Of a stretch of 64,000 nt of DNA, positions 10,483-19,613 are shown piece by piece; positions within the stretch are counted from its first letter, which is position 1, and each line of letters starts with the position of its first letter. The DNA lies in the NCBI RefSeq assembly GCF_006335015.1, contig NZ_VDGT01000027.1, positions 1-64,000 of the forward strand, read 5' to 3'. The stretch is from Streptomyces sedi (GTDB lineage Bacteria; Actinomycetota; Actinomycetes; Streptomycetales; Streptomycetaceae). The notes beneath the pieces are model-generated. The model worked only from the letters and a program-made list of their open reading frames with translations. It was not told the DNA's origin and did no database searches. Made by a program: the position numbers and the translations under genes.

Positions 10483-10665
10483 CCCGGGCTCCGGCAGTTC
10501 GCGGGCGGGGCGCCGCCGGCGCGCGGAGGCCGCGCCGCCGGGGGCGCCCGGGAACGCATCCCCTTCGTGTGGCGTTGTGCACTTCGGGAGTGTCCACTGA
10601 GAGTGGAGATACCCGCCATCCGGGATGATCCGGGCACCCCGCGCGCGCGATCTGGAGGGCACACC
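10483..10665. promoter_or_regulatory. nuoN-htpX intergenic region with small inverted repeats
   Basis: The first 75 bases form GC-rich, partly self-complementary sequence that could end the nuo transcript, but there is no U-tract. Nearer htpX are a short perfect inverted repeat TCCACT-gag-AGTGGA (10593-10607) and a direct repeat ATCCGGG...ATCCGGG just after 10617. The strong GGAGG before the htpX GTG lies at about 10654. Regulatory function is only a guess. Confidence 0.3.
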
Positions 10666-11526
10666 GTGCACCGCCGGCACAACGGACTGAGGACGGCCGC
10701 ACTGCTGGGCGGCATGTCCGCGCTGATCCTGGTCATCGGCAGCTTCTTCGGCCGCACGGGGCTGTTCCTCGCTCTGGTGGTCGCGTTGGCCACCAACGGC
10801 TACGCCTACTGGAACAGCGACAAGCTCGCACTGCGTTCCATGCGCGCCCGTCCGGTCGGCGAGTTCGAGGCGCCCGGCCTCTACCGGATGGTCCGCGAGC
10901 TGGCCGGCCAGGCCCGCCAGCCGATGCCCCGGCTGTACATCTCGCCGACCGAGGCGCCCAACGCGTTCGCCACGGGGCGGAACCCGAGGAACGCCGCGGT
11001 CTGCTGCACCGAGGGCATCCTCCGGCTGCTCGACGAGCGGGAGCTGCGCGGCGTGATCGGACATGAGCTGAGCCATGTCTACAACCGCGACATCTTGATC
11101 TCCTCGGTGGCGGGAGCGATGGCCTCCGTGATCATGTTCCTGGTCAACTTCGCCTGGTTCCTTCCGCTCGGCCGCGACGACGACGAGGGGCCCGGGCTGG
11201 TGGGGATGCTGCTGGTGATGATCCTCGGCCCGATCGCCGCCTCCCTGATCAGGCTCGCGGTCAGCCGTTCCCGCGAGTACGAGGCGGACGCGGCCGGCGC
11301 CCGGCTCACCGGCGACCCGCTCGCCCTGGCCAGCGCACTGCGGAAGCTGGACGCCGGCACCCAGCGACTGCCGCTGCGCCCCGAGCCGCAGCTGGAGACG
11401 GCGAGCCATCTCATGATCGCCAACCCGTTCCGCAGGGGCGAGGGCATGGCCCGGATGTTCGCGACCCACCCGCCGATGAACGAGCGGATCGCTCGGCTGG
11501 AAAGGATGGCGGGCGGCGGGCGTTGA
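10666..11526 (+). CDS. htpX: HtpX-type membrane zinc metalloprotease (M48 family)
   Basis: Membrane-embedded M48 peptidase of 286 aa, likely for turnover of misfolded membrane proteins. Two N-terminal helices are followed by the zinc motif HELSH (HExxH) with the downstream ligand Glu in [14 protein letters not shown] second pair of hydrophobic helices lies between them, as in HtpX. The GTG start at 10666 has TGGAGGG eight bases upstream. It is followed after 15 bp by the yccF-type gene, so the two may be cotranscribed. Confidence 0.93.
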   Translation: MHRRHNGLRTAALLGGMSALILVIGSFFGRTGLFLALVVALATNGYAYWNSDKLALRSMRARPVGEFEAPGLYRMVRELAGQARQPMPRLYISPTEAPNAFATGRNPRNAAVCCTEGILRLLDERELRGVIGHELSHVYNRDILISSVAGAMASVIMFLVNFAWFLPLGRDDDEGPGLVGMLLVMILGPIAASLIRLAVSRSREYEADAAGARLTGDPLALASALRKLDAGTQRLPLRPEPQLETASHLMIANPFRRGEGMARMFATHPPMNERIARLERMAGGGR

Positions 11527-11541
11527 CGCCATGCTGTCTGG

Positions 11542-11913
11542 GTGCGAACCCTTCTGAACGTTATCTGGCTCATCTTTTCCGGCCTCTGGATGGCACTCGG
11601 CTACGCGATCGCGGGCGCGATCTGCTGCGTGCTGGTGGTCACCATCCCGTTCGGCCTGGCCTGCTTCCGCATCGCCCGGTACGCGCTCTGGCCGTTCGGC
11701 TACCGCGTCACCGACCGGCACGACGCGGGGGTGGCCTCCGGCGTGGGCAACGTGATCTGGCTGATCGTGGCGGGCATCTGGATCAGCCTCGGCCACATCG
11801 CCGCCGGCGTCGCGTTCTGCGTCACGGTGATCGGAATCCCGTTCGGTATCGCCCACTTCAAGATGATTCCGGTCTCCCTGATGCCGCTCGGACGCGAGAT
11901 CGTGCCCGTCTGA
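11542..11913 (+). CDS. YccF-family inner membrane protein
   Basis: A 123-aa protein with two similar halves, each carrying a pair of hydrophobic helices and a TIPFGLACFR / GIPFGIAHFK element, as in the YccF (DUF307) family. Biochemical function is unknown. A GTG start is used. It lies 15 bp after htpX and is followed by a strong hairpin. Confidence 0.85.
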   Translation: MRTLLNVIWLIFSGLWMALGYAIAGAICCVLVVTIPFGLACFRIARYALWPFGYRVTDRHDAGVASGVGNVIWLIVAGIWISLGHIAAGVAFCVTVIGIPFGIAHFKMIPVSLMPLGREIVPV

Positions 11914-11980
11914 CGCCGTCTGACGGCGCCCCTCCGTTCCCTTCTTGTCCCTTCTTGGGCCGGGCGCGTCCCTCTCCGGA

Positions 11981-12031
11981 CGCGCCGAGGGCCCGGGAGA
12001 TCCGATCCTCTTCTCCCGGGCCCTCGGCGCG
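11981..12031. terminator. Perfect 20-bp stem-loop between convergent genes
   Basis: The arm at 11981-12000 is perfectly complementary to 12012-12031, with an 11-base loop. It separates the plus-strand yccF-type gene from the minus-strand dedA. No clear U-run follows, as is common in high-GC actinomycetes, and it can work from both sides. Confidence 0.75.
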
Positions 12032-12048
12032 CGTTCCCCGTCTCCGGC

Positions 12049-12729
12049 TCACTGCCGCTTGGCGGCCTCCTCGGCGCGCGCGCCGGCGGCTTCCTCCTCC
12101 TCGCGCGCCCCCTCACCCTTCTTCGCGGTCACATAGCGCTCCCGCAGATAGCGAATCCCCTCGTGGAGCAGCGTGATCCCCAGCGCCAGGCCGAGCCCCA
12201 ACATCACCCCGCGCAGCGGCTCCTCCTCGAAGGCGTGGCCCCCTATGTAGCCGATGGCCGTCGAGTACACCGCCCAGGAGATCGCGGCGACCGTGTCGTA
12301 GAGCGTGAACGAACGCAGCGGATAGCCCGTGGCCCCCGTGGTCAACGTCGCCGCCGTCCGCCCGCCCGGGATGTAGCGGGCGACCACCAGCACCAGGCCG
12401 CCGCGCTTCTCCAGCATCCTGGCCACCGCGTCGTAGGCCTTGCGGGTGCGCGAACCCGGTTTGAGCTTCGCGTAGATCCGCGCGCCGGACTTTCGCCCTA
12501 TGTAGTACGAGATGTGATCCCCCGTGAACGCGCCCAACGCGGCCACCACGATGATCAGCACCACATTCGGTTCACCGTTCGCGGCAGCGAATACCGCCAG
12601 GGTGATGACCAGCGTCTCGCTGGGCACCACGGGGAAGAATCCGTCGAGCATGGCGATGGCGTACAGCGCCAGATACACCCAAGGGGTGGCGACGAAGTCT
12701 TCGACCGCCTGGAGGATCGCATCGTTCAT
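12049..12729 (-). CDS. DedA family membrane protein
   Basis: A 226-aa DedA/VTT-family protein. It shows the typical N-terminal helix with FFPVVPSETLVI, then GDHISYYIGRKSG and ARYIPGGRTAATLTTGATG. DedA proteins are thought to act in lipid carrier flipping and membrane homeostasis; the substrate here is unknown. The C-terminus is a charged Glu/Ala-rich tail of about 30 residues. It is convergent with the yccF-type gene across the terminator. Confidence 0.92.
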   Translation of the reverse strand: MNDAILQAVEDFVATPWVYLALYAIAMLDGFFPVVPSETLVITLAVFAAANGEPNVVLIIVVAALGAFTGDHISYYIGRKSGARIYAKLKPGSRTRKAYDAVARMLEKRGGLVLVVARYIPGGRTAATLTTGATGYPLRSFTLYDTVAAISWAVYSTAIGYIGGHAFEEEPLRGVMLGLGLALGITLLHEGIRYLRERYVTAKKGEGAREEEEAAGARAEEAAKRQ

Positions 12730-13169
12730 GTCCGCAAGGCTAAGGAATGGAAGCCGTCAGCGCTGCGGTTGATCCGTAACGGCCGCGTCCGGCTTTCGTA
12801 CCGCCGCCCCCGCCGGCCCCCGGCGCGACGACCGGGCGCCCCGCTGAGCGCCCCGCGAAGGTCCGAACCAGTGAACGCCACGGCTCGACCACGTGTGCCA
12901 GATCACAGCCGGCCCCCCGGCCGGCTCCGCGGCCCGTCCCGTCAACGGTTCCGTCACCGGTTCCGGCCGGGCCGGCACCCCGCCGCCGCCCCCGCGCGCC
13001 TCCGGCCGCGCGCCCCGGGTGCCCGCCATCCCGCCGCCCGCCCGGCGCCGGGACCTCCACGACCCGTCGCGTTCGCGAACCACCGCCGACGATCCCCCCG
13101 GACGCGCTCCCGTTCCCCGTTCCCCGTTCCCCTTGCCCCGCGCCTCGCCGGCGCTCGCGCGGCCCGGGC
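12730..13169. other. 440-bp non-coding stretch between dedA and corA
   Basis: No convincing gene. It must contain the dedA promoter (right side of dedA). It holds short direct repeats of CCGTTCC around 13110-13132 and several GGCCGG-type palindromes. The minus-strand ORF running through it has no recognisable domain and looks like a GC-bias artefact. Confidence 0.6.
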
Positions 13170-14279
13170 TCACAGCCAGCCGTTCCGCCGGAACCCCCGG
13201 TGGATCAGCCAGCTGGCCGTCGCGATCACCGTCAGCACCAACGGATAGCCGAACCGCCACTCCAGCTCCGGCATGTACCGGAAGTTCATCCCGTACACCC
13301 CGCAGACCATCGTCGGCACGGCGATGATCGCCGCCCACGCCGTGATCTTGCGCATGTCCTCGTTCTGCGTCGCCTGCACCTGCGCCAGGTTCGCCTGGAG
13401 GATCGAGTCGATCAGCGCGTCATAGCCGTTGACCTGGTCGGAGACCCGGTTCAGATGGTCTGCGACATCCCGGAAGTAGCTGCGGATCTCCGGGTGGACC
13501 ACCCCGATCGGCGTCTCCGACAGCTGCTGGAGCGGCCGGTCAAGCGGCGTGACCGCCCGCTTCAGCTCCAGCAGTTCCCGCTTGAGCTGGTAGATCCGCC
13601 CCACCTGCGAGGCGTCGCCCCTGGTGTCGGCGAAGACCGCCGACTCCACCTCGTCGATGTCCTCCCTGACATCGGCCGCCACATCCAGATAGTGGTCGAC
13701 CACCTGGTCGGCGATCCCGTGCAGCACCGACGCCGGACCCTTCGCCAACTGCTCCGGGCTCTCCTCCAACTCCCGCCGCAGCGCGCCCAGCGCGCCGTGA
13801 CCGCCGTGCCGCACGGTGATCACGAAGTCGGCGCCGACGAAGACCATGATCTCGCCGGTCTCCACCACCTCGCTGGTCGAGGTCAGTTCACCGTGACTGA
13901 CATAGCGCACCGTCTTGAGCACCATGAACAGGGTCTCGTCGTAACGTTCCAGCTTGGGCCGCTGATGGGCGTGGACCGCGTCCTCGACGGCCAACGGGTG
14001 CAGCCCGAACTGCTCGGCCACACCCGCCAGTTCGCTCTCCGTCGGCTCGAAGAGGCCGATCCACACGAACATCCCGCGCGCGCCCCGGCGCCGCGCCTGC
14101 GCGATGGCCGCCGCGGGGTCGCGCGGCCCGGGGCGGCGCACCCCGTCGCGGTAGACCGCGCAGTCGACGACGGCGTCCCCCGAGGGGCCACCGCCGTCGT
14201 CGACGTCGGCCACCGGCTCGGCCACGCGCTGCCGCCAGGCCGCCTCGAACGCCGCGCGCAGCGGACGGATCACGCGCAT
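13170..14279 (-). CDS. corA: CorA-family magnesium/cobalt transporter
   Basis: A 369-aa CorA-type divalent cation channel. A long cytoplasmic N-terminal domain with helical repeats is followed by two C-terminal membrane helices with the signature YGMNF (GMN motif) at the pore mouth. The first roughly 60 residues are a variable, acidic extension. It is followed by a non-coding gap and preceded by a 60-bp gap from the yajQ-type gene on the same strand. Confidence 0.94.
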   Translation of the reverse strand: MRVIRPLRAAFEAAWRQRVAEPVADVDDGGGPSGDAVVDCAVYRDGVRRPGPRDPAAAIAQARRRGARGMFVWIGLFEPTESELAGVAEQFGLHPLAVEDAVHAHQRPKLERYDETLFMVLKTVRYVSHGELTSTSEVVETGEIMVFVGADFVITVRHGGHGALGALRRELEESPEQLAKGPASVLHGIADQVVDHYLDVAADVREDIDEVESAVFADTRGDASQVGRIYQLKRELLELKRAVTPLDRPLQQLSETPIGVVHPEIRSYFRDVADHLNRVSDQVNGYDALIDSILQANLAQVQATQNEDMRKITAWAAIIAVPTMVCGVYGMNFRYMPELEWRFGYPLVLTVIATASWLIHRGFRRNGWL

Positions 14280-14339
14280 TCCACCTCCAGCTCGCCCCCC
14301 GAAGCCGCGCCCCCTAAGCCGCGCCCACCGGCGCAGCGG

Positions 14340-14828
14340 TCACCGGTAGTTGACGAACTGCACCGCGAAGTCGAAGTCCGCCTCCTTCACCAGGCGCTGC
14401 ACCTCCTGAAGAGCGTCCCTGCTCTTGGAGCTGACCCGCAGCTCGTCGCCCTGCACCTGGGCCTTGACGCCCTTGGGGCCCTCGTCCCTGATCAACTTGG
14501 CGACCTTCTTGGCGTCGTCGGTGGAGATGCCCTCCTTGATGCTGGAGACCAGCCGGTACTCCTTCCCCGACGCCTGCGGCTCCCCGGCGTCCAGGGCCTT
14601 CAGCGAGATGCCGCGCTTGATCAGCTTGGACTGGAAGATGTCCAGAACGGCCTTCGCCCGCTCCTCGGCGTTGGCCTTGATCTCGATCGCCTCCCCCGAC
14701 CAGCCGATGGAGGCGCCGACCCCGCGGAAGTCGTAGCGCTGGGAGATCTCCTTGGCGGCCTGGTTGAGGGCGTTGTCGACCTCCTGCCGATCAACCTTGG
14801 AGACGATGTCGAAACTGGAGTCGGCCAT
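14340..14828 (-). CDS. yajQ: YajQ-family nucleotide-binding protein
   Basis: A 162-aa protein covering the full family length, starting [20 protein letters not shown] and carrying [12 protein letters not shown] and [21 protein letters not shown] as landmarks. YajQ homologues bind nucleotides, and some bind cyclic di-GMP. The target in actinomycetes is unknown. The ATG at 14828 has a GGAGCC-type ribosome site upstream. Confidence 0.95.
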   Translation of the reverse strand: MADSSFDIVSKVDRQEVDNALNQAAKEISQRYDFRGVGASIGWSGEAIEIKANAEERAKAVLDIFQSKLIKRGISLKALDAGEPQASGKEYRLVSSIKEGISTDDAKKVAKLIRDEGPKGVKAQVQGDELRVSSKSRDALQEVQRLVKEADFDFAVQFVNYR

Positions 14829-14961
14829 GGTGGTGTGGGCTCCTCACACATCCGGATCGGACACGGTCGCCGACAGCCTAGCCACCGCCGCCCCCCGTTC
14901 GACCCGGCGTAACCGAGTGGCGAACCACCCCCACCCATCGGGTATGGTTTAACCGCAGCAA

Positions 14962-15043
14962 GGCGGTGTGCCCGAGCGGCCAAAGGGAGCAGACTGTAAA
15001 TCTGCCGGCTCAGCCTTCCCAGGTTCGAATCCTGGCGCCGCCA
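14962..15043 (+). tRNA. tRNA-Tyr (GUA)
   Basis: Acceptor arm GGCGGTG pairs with CGCCGCC (one G-U). The anticodon loop CTGTAAA carries GTA at 14996-14998. There is a long variable arm as in class II tRNAs, and a T-arm CCAGG-TTCGAAT-CCTGG at 15019-15035. Position 15043 is the discriminator A; the CCA end is not encoded. It precedes an integrase gene facing it, the classic layout of an occupied tRNA attachment site. Confidence 0.97.
15010..15043 (+). other. Probable attL core in tRNA-Tyr 3' end
   Basis: Integrative elements using tRNA genes recombine in the 3' part of the tRNA so that the gene is restored. The facing integrase begins its stop 195 bp downstream. I saw no second copy of the tRNA 3' end in the window, so the core limits and attR are not established. 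Confidence 0.4.
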
Positions 15044-15237
15044 CAGTGCGAGAGGGACCCTCTGACCAGCGAATACGGCTGGGCGGGGGGTCTTTTTGCT
15101 GGGCTGGGGGTGTTCGAACGGGCGAGAGTCGAAAAGCCCTCTATGTACCCTTTCGACCCGAGGGTATCTCGGTGCGTGTCAGTCCGTGTCCCCCATGCGT
15201 CCCCCAGACATCCCCCGCGTTCGGGGTGCTTCCGTGC

Positions 15238-16617
15238 CTACCGCTGCGACGCGTCCCATTCCCTCATGGCGGTCTCGATGCGGCGGTTGGAGCGTTCCTC
15301 GCTCTGGGCGAGGACCTTTGCGTAGACGCGGAAGAGCACGGCGAGGCTGTGCCCGGCGCGGCGGGCGCACTCGGCGGGGTCGACGCCGGAGCTGAGCCAG
15401 AACGAGACGCCCGCGTGCCGTAGGTCGTAGGGGCGGCGGGCGAGTCGTGTGGCCGCCTCCTCCTCGGTCAGAGCCGCTTTGCGCGCGCGGGCCCAGACCT
15501 CACCGTAGCCGCTCTCCTGGAGGACACCCCCGCGGCCGGTGCGGAAGAGCCGGCCGTCGGGGGCGGCGCCCTGGGTGTCGAGGTGCCGGCGGAGTAGCCG
15601 GACCAGCACGGGCGGAATGGGCACGGGCCGGGTGTCCTCCGGCGCACGGGCTTTCAACCCCCGCACCTCGTGCGCCTGTCCGTCGTCGGTCCAGCTCCGG
15701 CCGGCGCGGACGACTCCACCGCGCAGGGTGAGGCGGCCCCAGCCGTGGGCGGGGAGGTGGCACTGACGGCGGGTGAGGTGGATGGCCTCGGCCGGACGAA
15801 GGGCGGCGTGGTAGAGACAGCCGAAGTACGCCTCCAGGTGCTCGCCGCGCCGCCCCTGTTGGCGTACGGCGGTCAGGAGGCGGCGGACCTGCGGGGGATT
15901 GGCCACGCTTTCCGGGTCCACCTGTTCGGCTGCGCGGGGGACGGCCCAGCGGATCGTGGTCAGCGGGTTGATGCCGGAGGGAAGGAGCTTCTCCTCGACC
16001 GCCAGGCCGAGAACATCGCTCAGGCAGGCCCGTTTGCGCTTCGCCGTCCGCGCGGCGGCCGGCTTGCCGTCGAGACGCCTGCTGAGGGCGTCGAGTGCTT
16101 TGCGGAGTACGGCGGTGTCCTCAAGCTCGGCCATAGCAAGGGAGTTCTTCCGTGCCCACTCCAGGGCTCCGGCGTACCGCGTCGGTGTCTCCTCGCTCCA
16201 GGCGTTCTTGTTGTAGGCGTGGCTGTAGAGCGCGCGCCGGAGAAGGCGTTCCTCCGGCCTGCCGGGCGCCGGTTTCGTCAACGCCGGGGTGATGGTGGCC
16301 AGCGCGTCGGCGACGTTGCGGCGGGACTTGGCAGGGATCGTCTCCCACTTGCGGTCGACAAAGGCGCGGGTGTGGTCATACCAGGTGACCGCGCCCCTCA
16401 GTGCCCGCAGTTCGGAAGTCGGCAGCCCGGTGTCCGTGTCGAACTGCTCGCCGCGGCGGAGCGCCCCCATCAGTTCGGACCGGCGGCCGTCGGCCTGGGG
16501 TTTCAGAGGGAAGCTCTTGGAGTGCTTGCGGCTCCCGACGAGCCAGCGGACCCGGTACGGCTTGGGGCGTTCTCGTCGGGTCTCGATGGAGTAGACGCGG
16601 ACGTCGTAGGTCAACAT
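15238..16617 (-). CDS. int: Tyrosine recombinase (integrase) of an integrative element
   Basis: A 459-aa site-specific recombinase. The C-terminal catalytic domain shows ALRPAEAIHL (first Arg), then YDLRHAG (the HxxR-like box, with Tyr in place of the usual first His), then AGHSLAVLFRVYAK with the likely Tyr nucleophile. The N-terminal region includes a SAM-like core-binding domain. It faces tRNA-Tyr, the known attB of SLP1-type actinomycete elements. Its ATG overlaps the excisionase stop by 7 bp, so the two are cotranslated. Confidence 0.93.
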   Translation of the reverse strand: MLTYDVRVYSIETRRERPKPYRVRWLVGSRKHSKSFPLKPQADGRRSELMGALRRGEQFDTDTGLPTSELRALRGAVTWYDHTRAFVDRKWETIPAKSRRNVADALATITPALTKPAPGRPEERLLRRALYSHAYNKNAWSEETPTRYAGALEWARKNSLAMAELEDTAVLRKALDALSRRLDGKPAAARTAKRKRACLSDVLGLAVEEKLLPSGINPLTTIRWAVPRAAEQVDPESVANPPQVRRLLTAVRQQGRRGEHLEAYFGCLYHAALRPAEAIHLTRRQCHLPAHGWGRLTLRGGVVRAGRSWTDDGQAHEVRGLKARAPEDTRPVPIPPVLVRLLRRHLDTQGAAPDGRLFRTGRGGVLQESGYGEVWARARKAALTEEEAATRLARRPYDLRHAGVSFWLSSGVDPAECARRAGHSLAVLFRVYAKVLAQSEERSNRRIETAMREWDASQR

Positions 16618-16808
16618 GTGAACTGCTCCTCACGGGCGTTGAGCCAGTGGTCGAGGTCGGCCCGACGGAAGCGGAGCTGGCCGTTGGGAAGCTTGAGTGC
16701 TTTCGGGGCGAGACCGCGCACGCGCATCCGGTAGAAGGCGGCCCGTGACATGTCCAACTCGGTCAGGACGTCGGTGAGCCTCAGATGGGGTTCGCGAGAA
16801 GAGGGCAT
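16611..16808 (-). CDS. xis: Excisionase-like small DNA-binding protein
   Basis: A 65-aa protein with a winged helix-turn-helix (HTH_17/MerR-like): LTDVLTELDMSRAAFYRMR then LRFRRADLDHWL. I chose the ATG at 16808, which has GGAG upstream; a longer reading frame exists but adds unrelated sequence. Proteins of this type direct excision of actinomycete integrative elements. It overlaps int. Confidence 0.85.
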   Translation of the reverse strand: MPSSREPHLRLTDVLTELDMSRAAFYRMRVRGLAPKALKLPNGQLRFRRADLDHWLNAREEQFTC

Positions 16809-17152
16809 GACTGGTCCACTCCGGTGGGGTGAGGGAGGCGGGAGGGCTTCATCTACAGGTGTTGACGACAGTAGATGTCCTGGTGTGGGCCTTCCGGCTG
16901 TCTTGGTTCTTTCGCGGCGTGTTGAACCGAATTGGGCGAGTGTGATGCGTCGACACATGTGGATGAGCCCTTCCGGTGCGACATCAAGTGGACTTAATTT
17001 CCGGAAGAATAGTCCATAAAATGAGCAAGGGGTGACTGTGCGGGGACAGTGCGCTCGAAAGTGGGACGGGCCGCTCTACGTTCGCTCTGCTCCGACGACG
17101 TGTCGTCAGGGACCACCGTGCCGCGCGGGCGGGTGCGGCCTGCGGGCACGTG
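16809..17152. promoter_or_regulatory. Upstream region of xis-int with inverted repeat
   Basis: 344 bp without a convincing gene. An inverted repeat CATCTAC (16850-16856) / GTAGATG (16871-16877) flanks 14 bases containing TTGACG and could be an operator for the element. Around 16980-17025 lies a short AT-richer patch (aatttccggaagaatag), possibly promoter DNA or part of attP-derived sequence. Confidence 0.35.
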
Positions 17153-17722
17153 TCAGCGTGCCTGGCCGCCTCCCGCCGCGCGCCTGTCCTGGACGGTGCG
17201 TTGAAGGCGCCGAAGATGGGACGGATCGAGCCCGGTGACGGCCCGTACCTCGGCGAAGCGCTCGGCGTCCCGCCCACTCGGACGGGCCCCCTCGACGTGA
17301 GGCGGCAGGGCGTCGGCGACCGCCTCGTAGTAGTCATCGCGGGCTGCTGTGACCTCGTCGACGGCCTGTTGGGCATCCGGCAGCCGGTCGAAGGCGTCGT
17401 CCGGCTGACGAATTCGCCCCGGCGAGCCGGCTGTCGCGCGCGCCGCGATCTCGGCTTCGTACAGGTTGCGGACGTTGCGCTCGGTCTGCCCGATCAGCCG
17501 GGCGATCGCCGCGCGCCGCCCACGGCCGGGCACGGGCGGATTCCGCTCTCCGCGAGCCCTGCGAGCGGCGCGCGCGCGTAGTTCCTCTTCGCTGAGCGGA
17601 TCCACGTGTGCATCGACCACCAAGCTGTTGCGACGCGCCTCGCGCGCGGGGAGGTCGGCACGCAGCCGGTCGAAGCGCTCCTTGGCCACCCGCATCTTGG
17701 TGCTCTGCTCTGAGTCAGTCAT
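17153..17722 (-). CDS. Hypothetical protein between integrase and CRISPR array
   Basis: I do not recognise this gene. From the ATG at 17722 (GGGGAA upstream) it encodes 189 aa, strongly charged and Arg/Ala/Asp/Glu-rich and mostly helical in appearance, with no membrane segment. The stretch RRAAIARLIGQTERNVRNLY looks like a possible helix-turn-helix. It sits between the integrase module and the trailer end of the CRISPR array. An upstream extension to about 18127 runs into CRISPR repeats and is not credible. Confidence 0.6.
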   Translation of the reverse strand: MTDSEQSTKMRVAKERFDRLRADLPAREARRNSLVVDAHVDPLSEEELRARAARRARGERNPPVPGRGRRAAIARLIGQTERNVRNLYEAEIAARATAGSPGRIRQPDDAFDRLPDAQQAVDEVTAARDDYYEAVADALPPHVEGARPSGRDAERFAEVRAVTGLDPSHLRRLQRTVQDRRAAGGGQAR

Positions 17723-17882
17723 GACGTTCCCCTGCGGCCGTCTGACAGATTGCGTCCGTCCGCGCGAACGAGGAGTGAAGGCGCTGAAGATGGTTCGGCC
17801 GTGCGCCGAATCGTGCCGACGCTGCGGCGGAGACGCAGACGGAGATCGGTGCGGCGGCAACTTTCCCGCGATACCGCCGACG

Positions 17883-19613
17883 GGAACATCCCCCGCGCGC
17901 GGGGACGACTGCGGAACGGTGGCGCGTGGGGGCGGCGGGCGGAACACCCCCGCTCGCGCGGGGAGGACAGGGCTCCACGTGCTCAATCCCTCCCTTTCTT
18001 GAAACACCCCGCTCGCGCGGGGAGGACGACAGGATCTCGTACCGCAGCTGGGCGGCCAACGGAGCACCCCCGTTCGGCGGGGAAGACCTCCAACCGGAGG
18101 AGATCGGCCGCGCGATGCGTGGAACACCCCCGCTCGCGCGGGGAGGACGGTGTGTCAGACGTCAGCCAGGCAGGCGTCTGCGGAACACCCCAGCTCGCGC
18201 GGGGAGGACCACGAGGGGGGCCACCCCGGGGCGGAGCTTGCCGGAACACCCCCGCTCGCGCGGGGAGGAACCGGGGTACGGGGCCAGCCGCGGTGCTGAC
18301 CCGCGGAACACCCCCGCTCGCGCGGGGAGGACATTCCGGGAATGCCGCCGCCCAAGAAGCATGGCGGAACACCCCTGCTCGCGCGGGGAGGACGGCCAGA
18401 CCGCGAAGTGGGCCTCCGGGTAGGGCGGAACACCCCCGCTCGCGCGGGGAGGACGACCAGCGACGGGTCAACGGGGGAAGTCATGAAGGAACACCCCCGC
18501 TCGCGCGGGGAGGACGCGGGTCATCTCCATGCCGATCGCGCCGCCGTCGGAGCACCCCCGCTCGCGCGGGGAGGACGCCGCCCACGGCCGACCCGCCGGG
18601 TTGCGCATCGGAACACCCCCGCTCGCGCGGGGAGGACTCGACGGCTCGAAGTCCCGGGACGCCACGGCGCGGAACACCCCCGCTCGCGCGGGGAGGACGT
18701 CCGCCCTCGGACGAGTTACGAAGTCCACAACGGAACGCCCCCGCTCGCGCGGGGAGGACACGCGATGCGCGACGCGTAACCAGCGATCGAGCGGAACACC
18801 CCCGCTCGCGCGGGGAGGACGCCGACGACCAGCACATCACCTGGTCCCGCAACGGAACACCCCCGCTCGCGCGGGGAGGACACCACCGGCCGCTGGCGCC
18901 ACTGGAACACCGACGGAGCACCCCCGCTCGCGCGGGGAGGACCCGTCGGGGAATTGATGGTGCGCGCTCCCCGAAGGAACACCCCCGCTCGCGCGGGGAG
19001 GACTTCCGCCTCGATCGTCATCTCGTAACGAGCGGCGGAACACCCCCGCTCGCGCGGGGAGGACTAGCCATCACGGCGCTTAACGCGGGCTACTCGCGGA
19101 ACACCCCCGCTCGCGCGGGGAGGACTACGGCCCGGGTGAATTCGGGCCTCATGACCGCGGAACACCCCCGCTCGCGCGGGGAGGACGTGGACTTCGTGAG
19201 TCCCAGCGAGTTGAACACCGGAACACCCCCGCTCGCGCGGGGAGGACGCCTCTGTCGGGGATGACCGGTACCTGAAGAACGGAACACCCCCGCTCGCGCG
19301 GGGAGGACTCAACCCGTCCCTGGTTCTCCCAATACAGAGCCGGAACACCCCCGCTCGCGCGGGGAGGACCCCCGGGAGAGGTTCAAATCCTCCCCGGGGC
19401 GCGGAACACCCCCGCTCGCGCGGGGAGGACATCAACGGCACCCGCGAGGGCCGTCTCGCCTGCGGAACACCCCCGCTCGCGCGGGGAGGACTGGACCGGG
19501 CGCACGTCGCCCGCCCGTGGTGGCGGAACACCCCCGCTCGCGCGGGGAGGACTTCTGAATGCAACAACCAGCGGCGCACTACATCGGAACACCCCCGCTC
19601 GCGCGGGGAGGAC
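17883..19613 (-). CRISPR. CRISPR array, type I-E-like, 29 repeats / 28 spacers, no cas genes in window
   Basis: On the plus strand each unit starts GGAACACCCC and ends GGGGAGGAC, 28 nt, with a period of about 61 and spacers of about 33 nt. In crRNA sense (minus strand) it starts GTCCTCCCCG, has a CGCGAGCG loop region, and ends GGTGTTCC, very like known type I-E repeats. Repeat starts are 17883, 17941, 18001, 18061, 18121, 18182, 18243, 18305, 18366, 18427, 18488, 18549, 18610, 18671, 18732, 18793, 18854, 18915, 18976, 19037, 19098, 19159, 19220, 19281, 19342, 19403, 19464, 19525 and 19586. The repeats at 17883, 18001 and 18061 are degenerate (27 nt). Those at 18182, 18243, 18366, 18549, 18732 and 18915 carry single changes. 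The decay at the left marks it as the trailer end. Confidence 0.98.

Noticed and set aside
8707-11856. 1049-codon minus-strand ORF opposite nuoM/nuoN/htpX
   Set aside because: Antisense artefact of three well-supported genes; no domain recognised.
12757-13338. Minus-strand ORF between dedA and corA
   Set aside because: Overlaps the corA C-terminus in another frame, Gly/Arg-rich, no ribosome site or motif.
14966-15423. ORFs starting inside tRNA-Tyr
   Set aside because: Their first codons are the tRNA itself, a common false call.
17750-19264. Long plus-strand ORF (and several on the minus strand) across the CRISPR array
   Set aside because: The protein is just the repeat translated in rotating frames (RSRGED, ARAGRT, LARGG); the array explains it fully.
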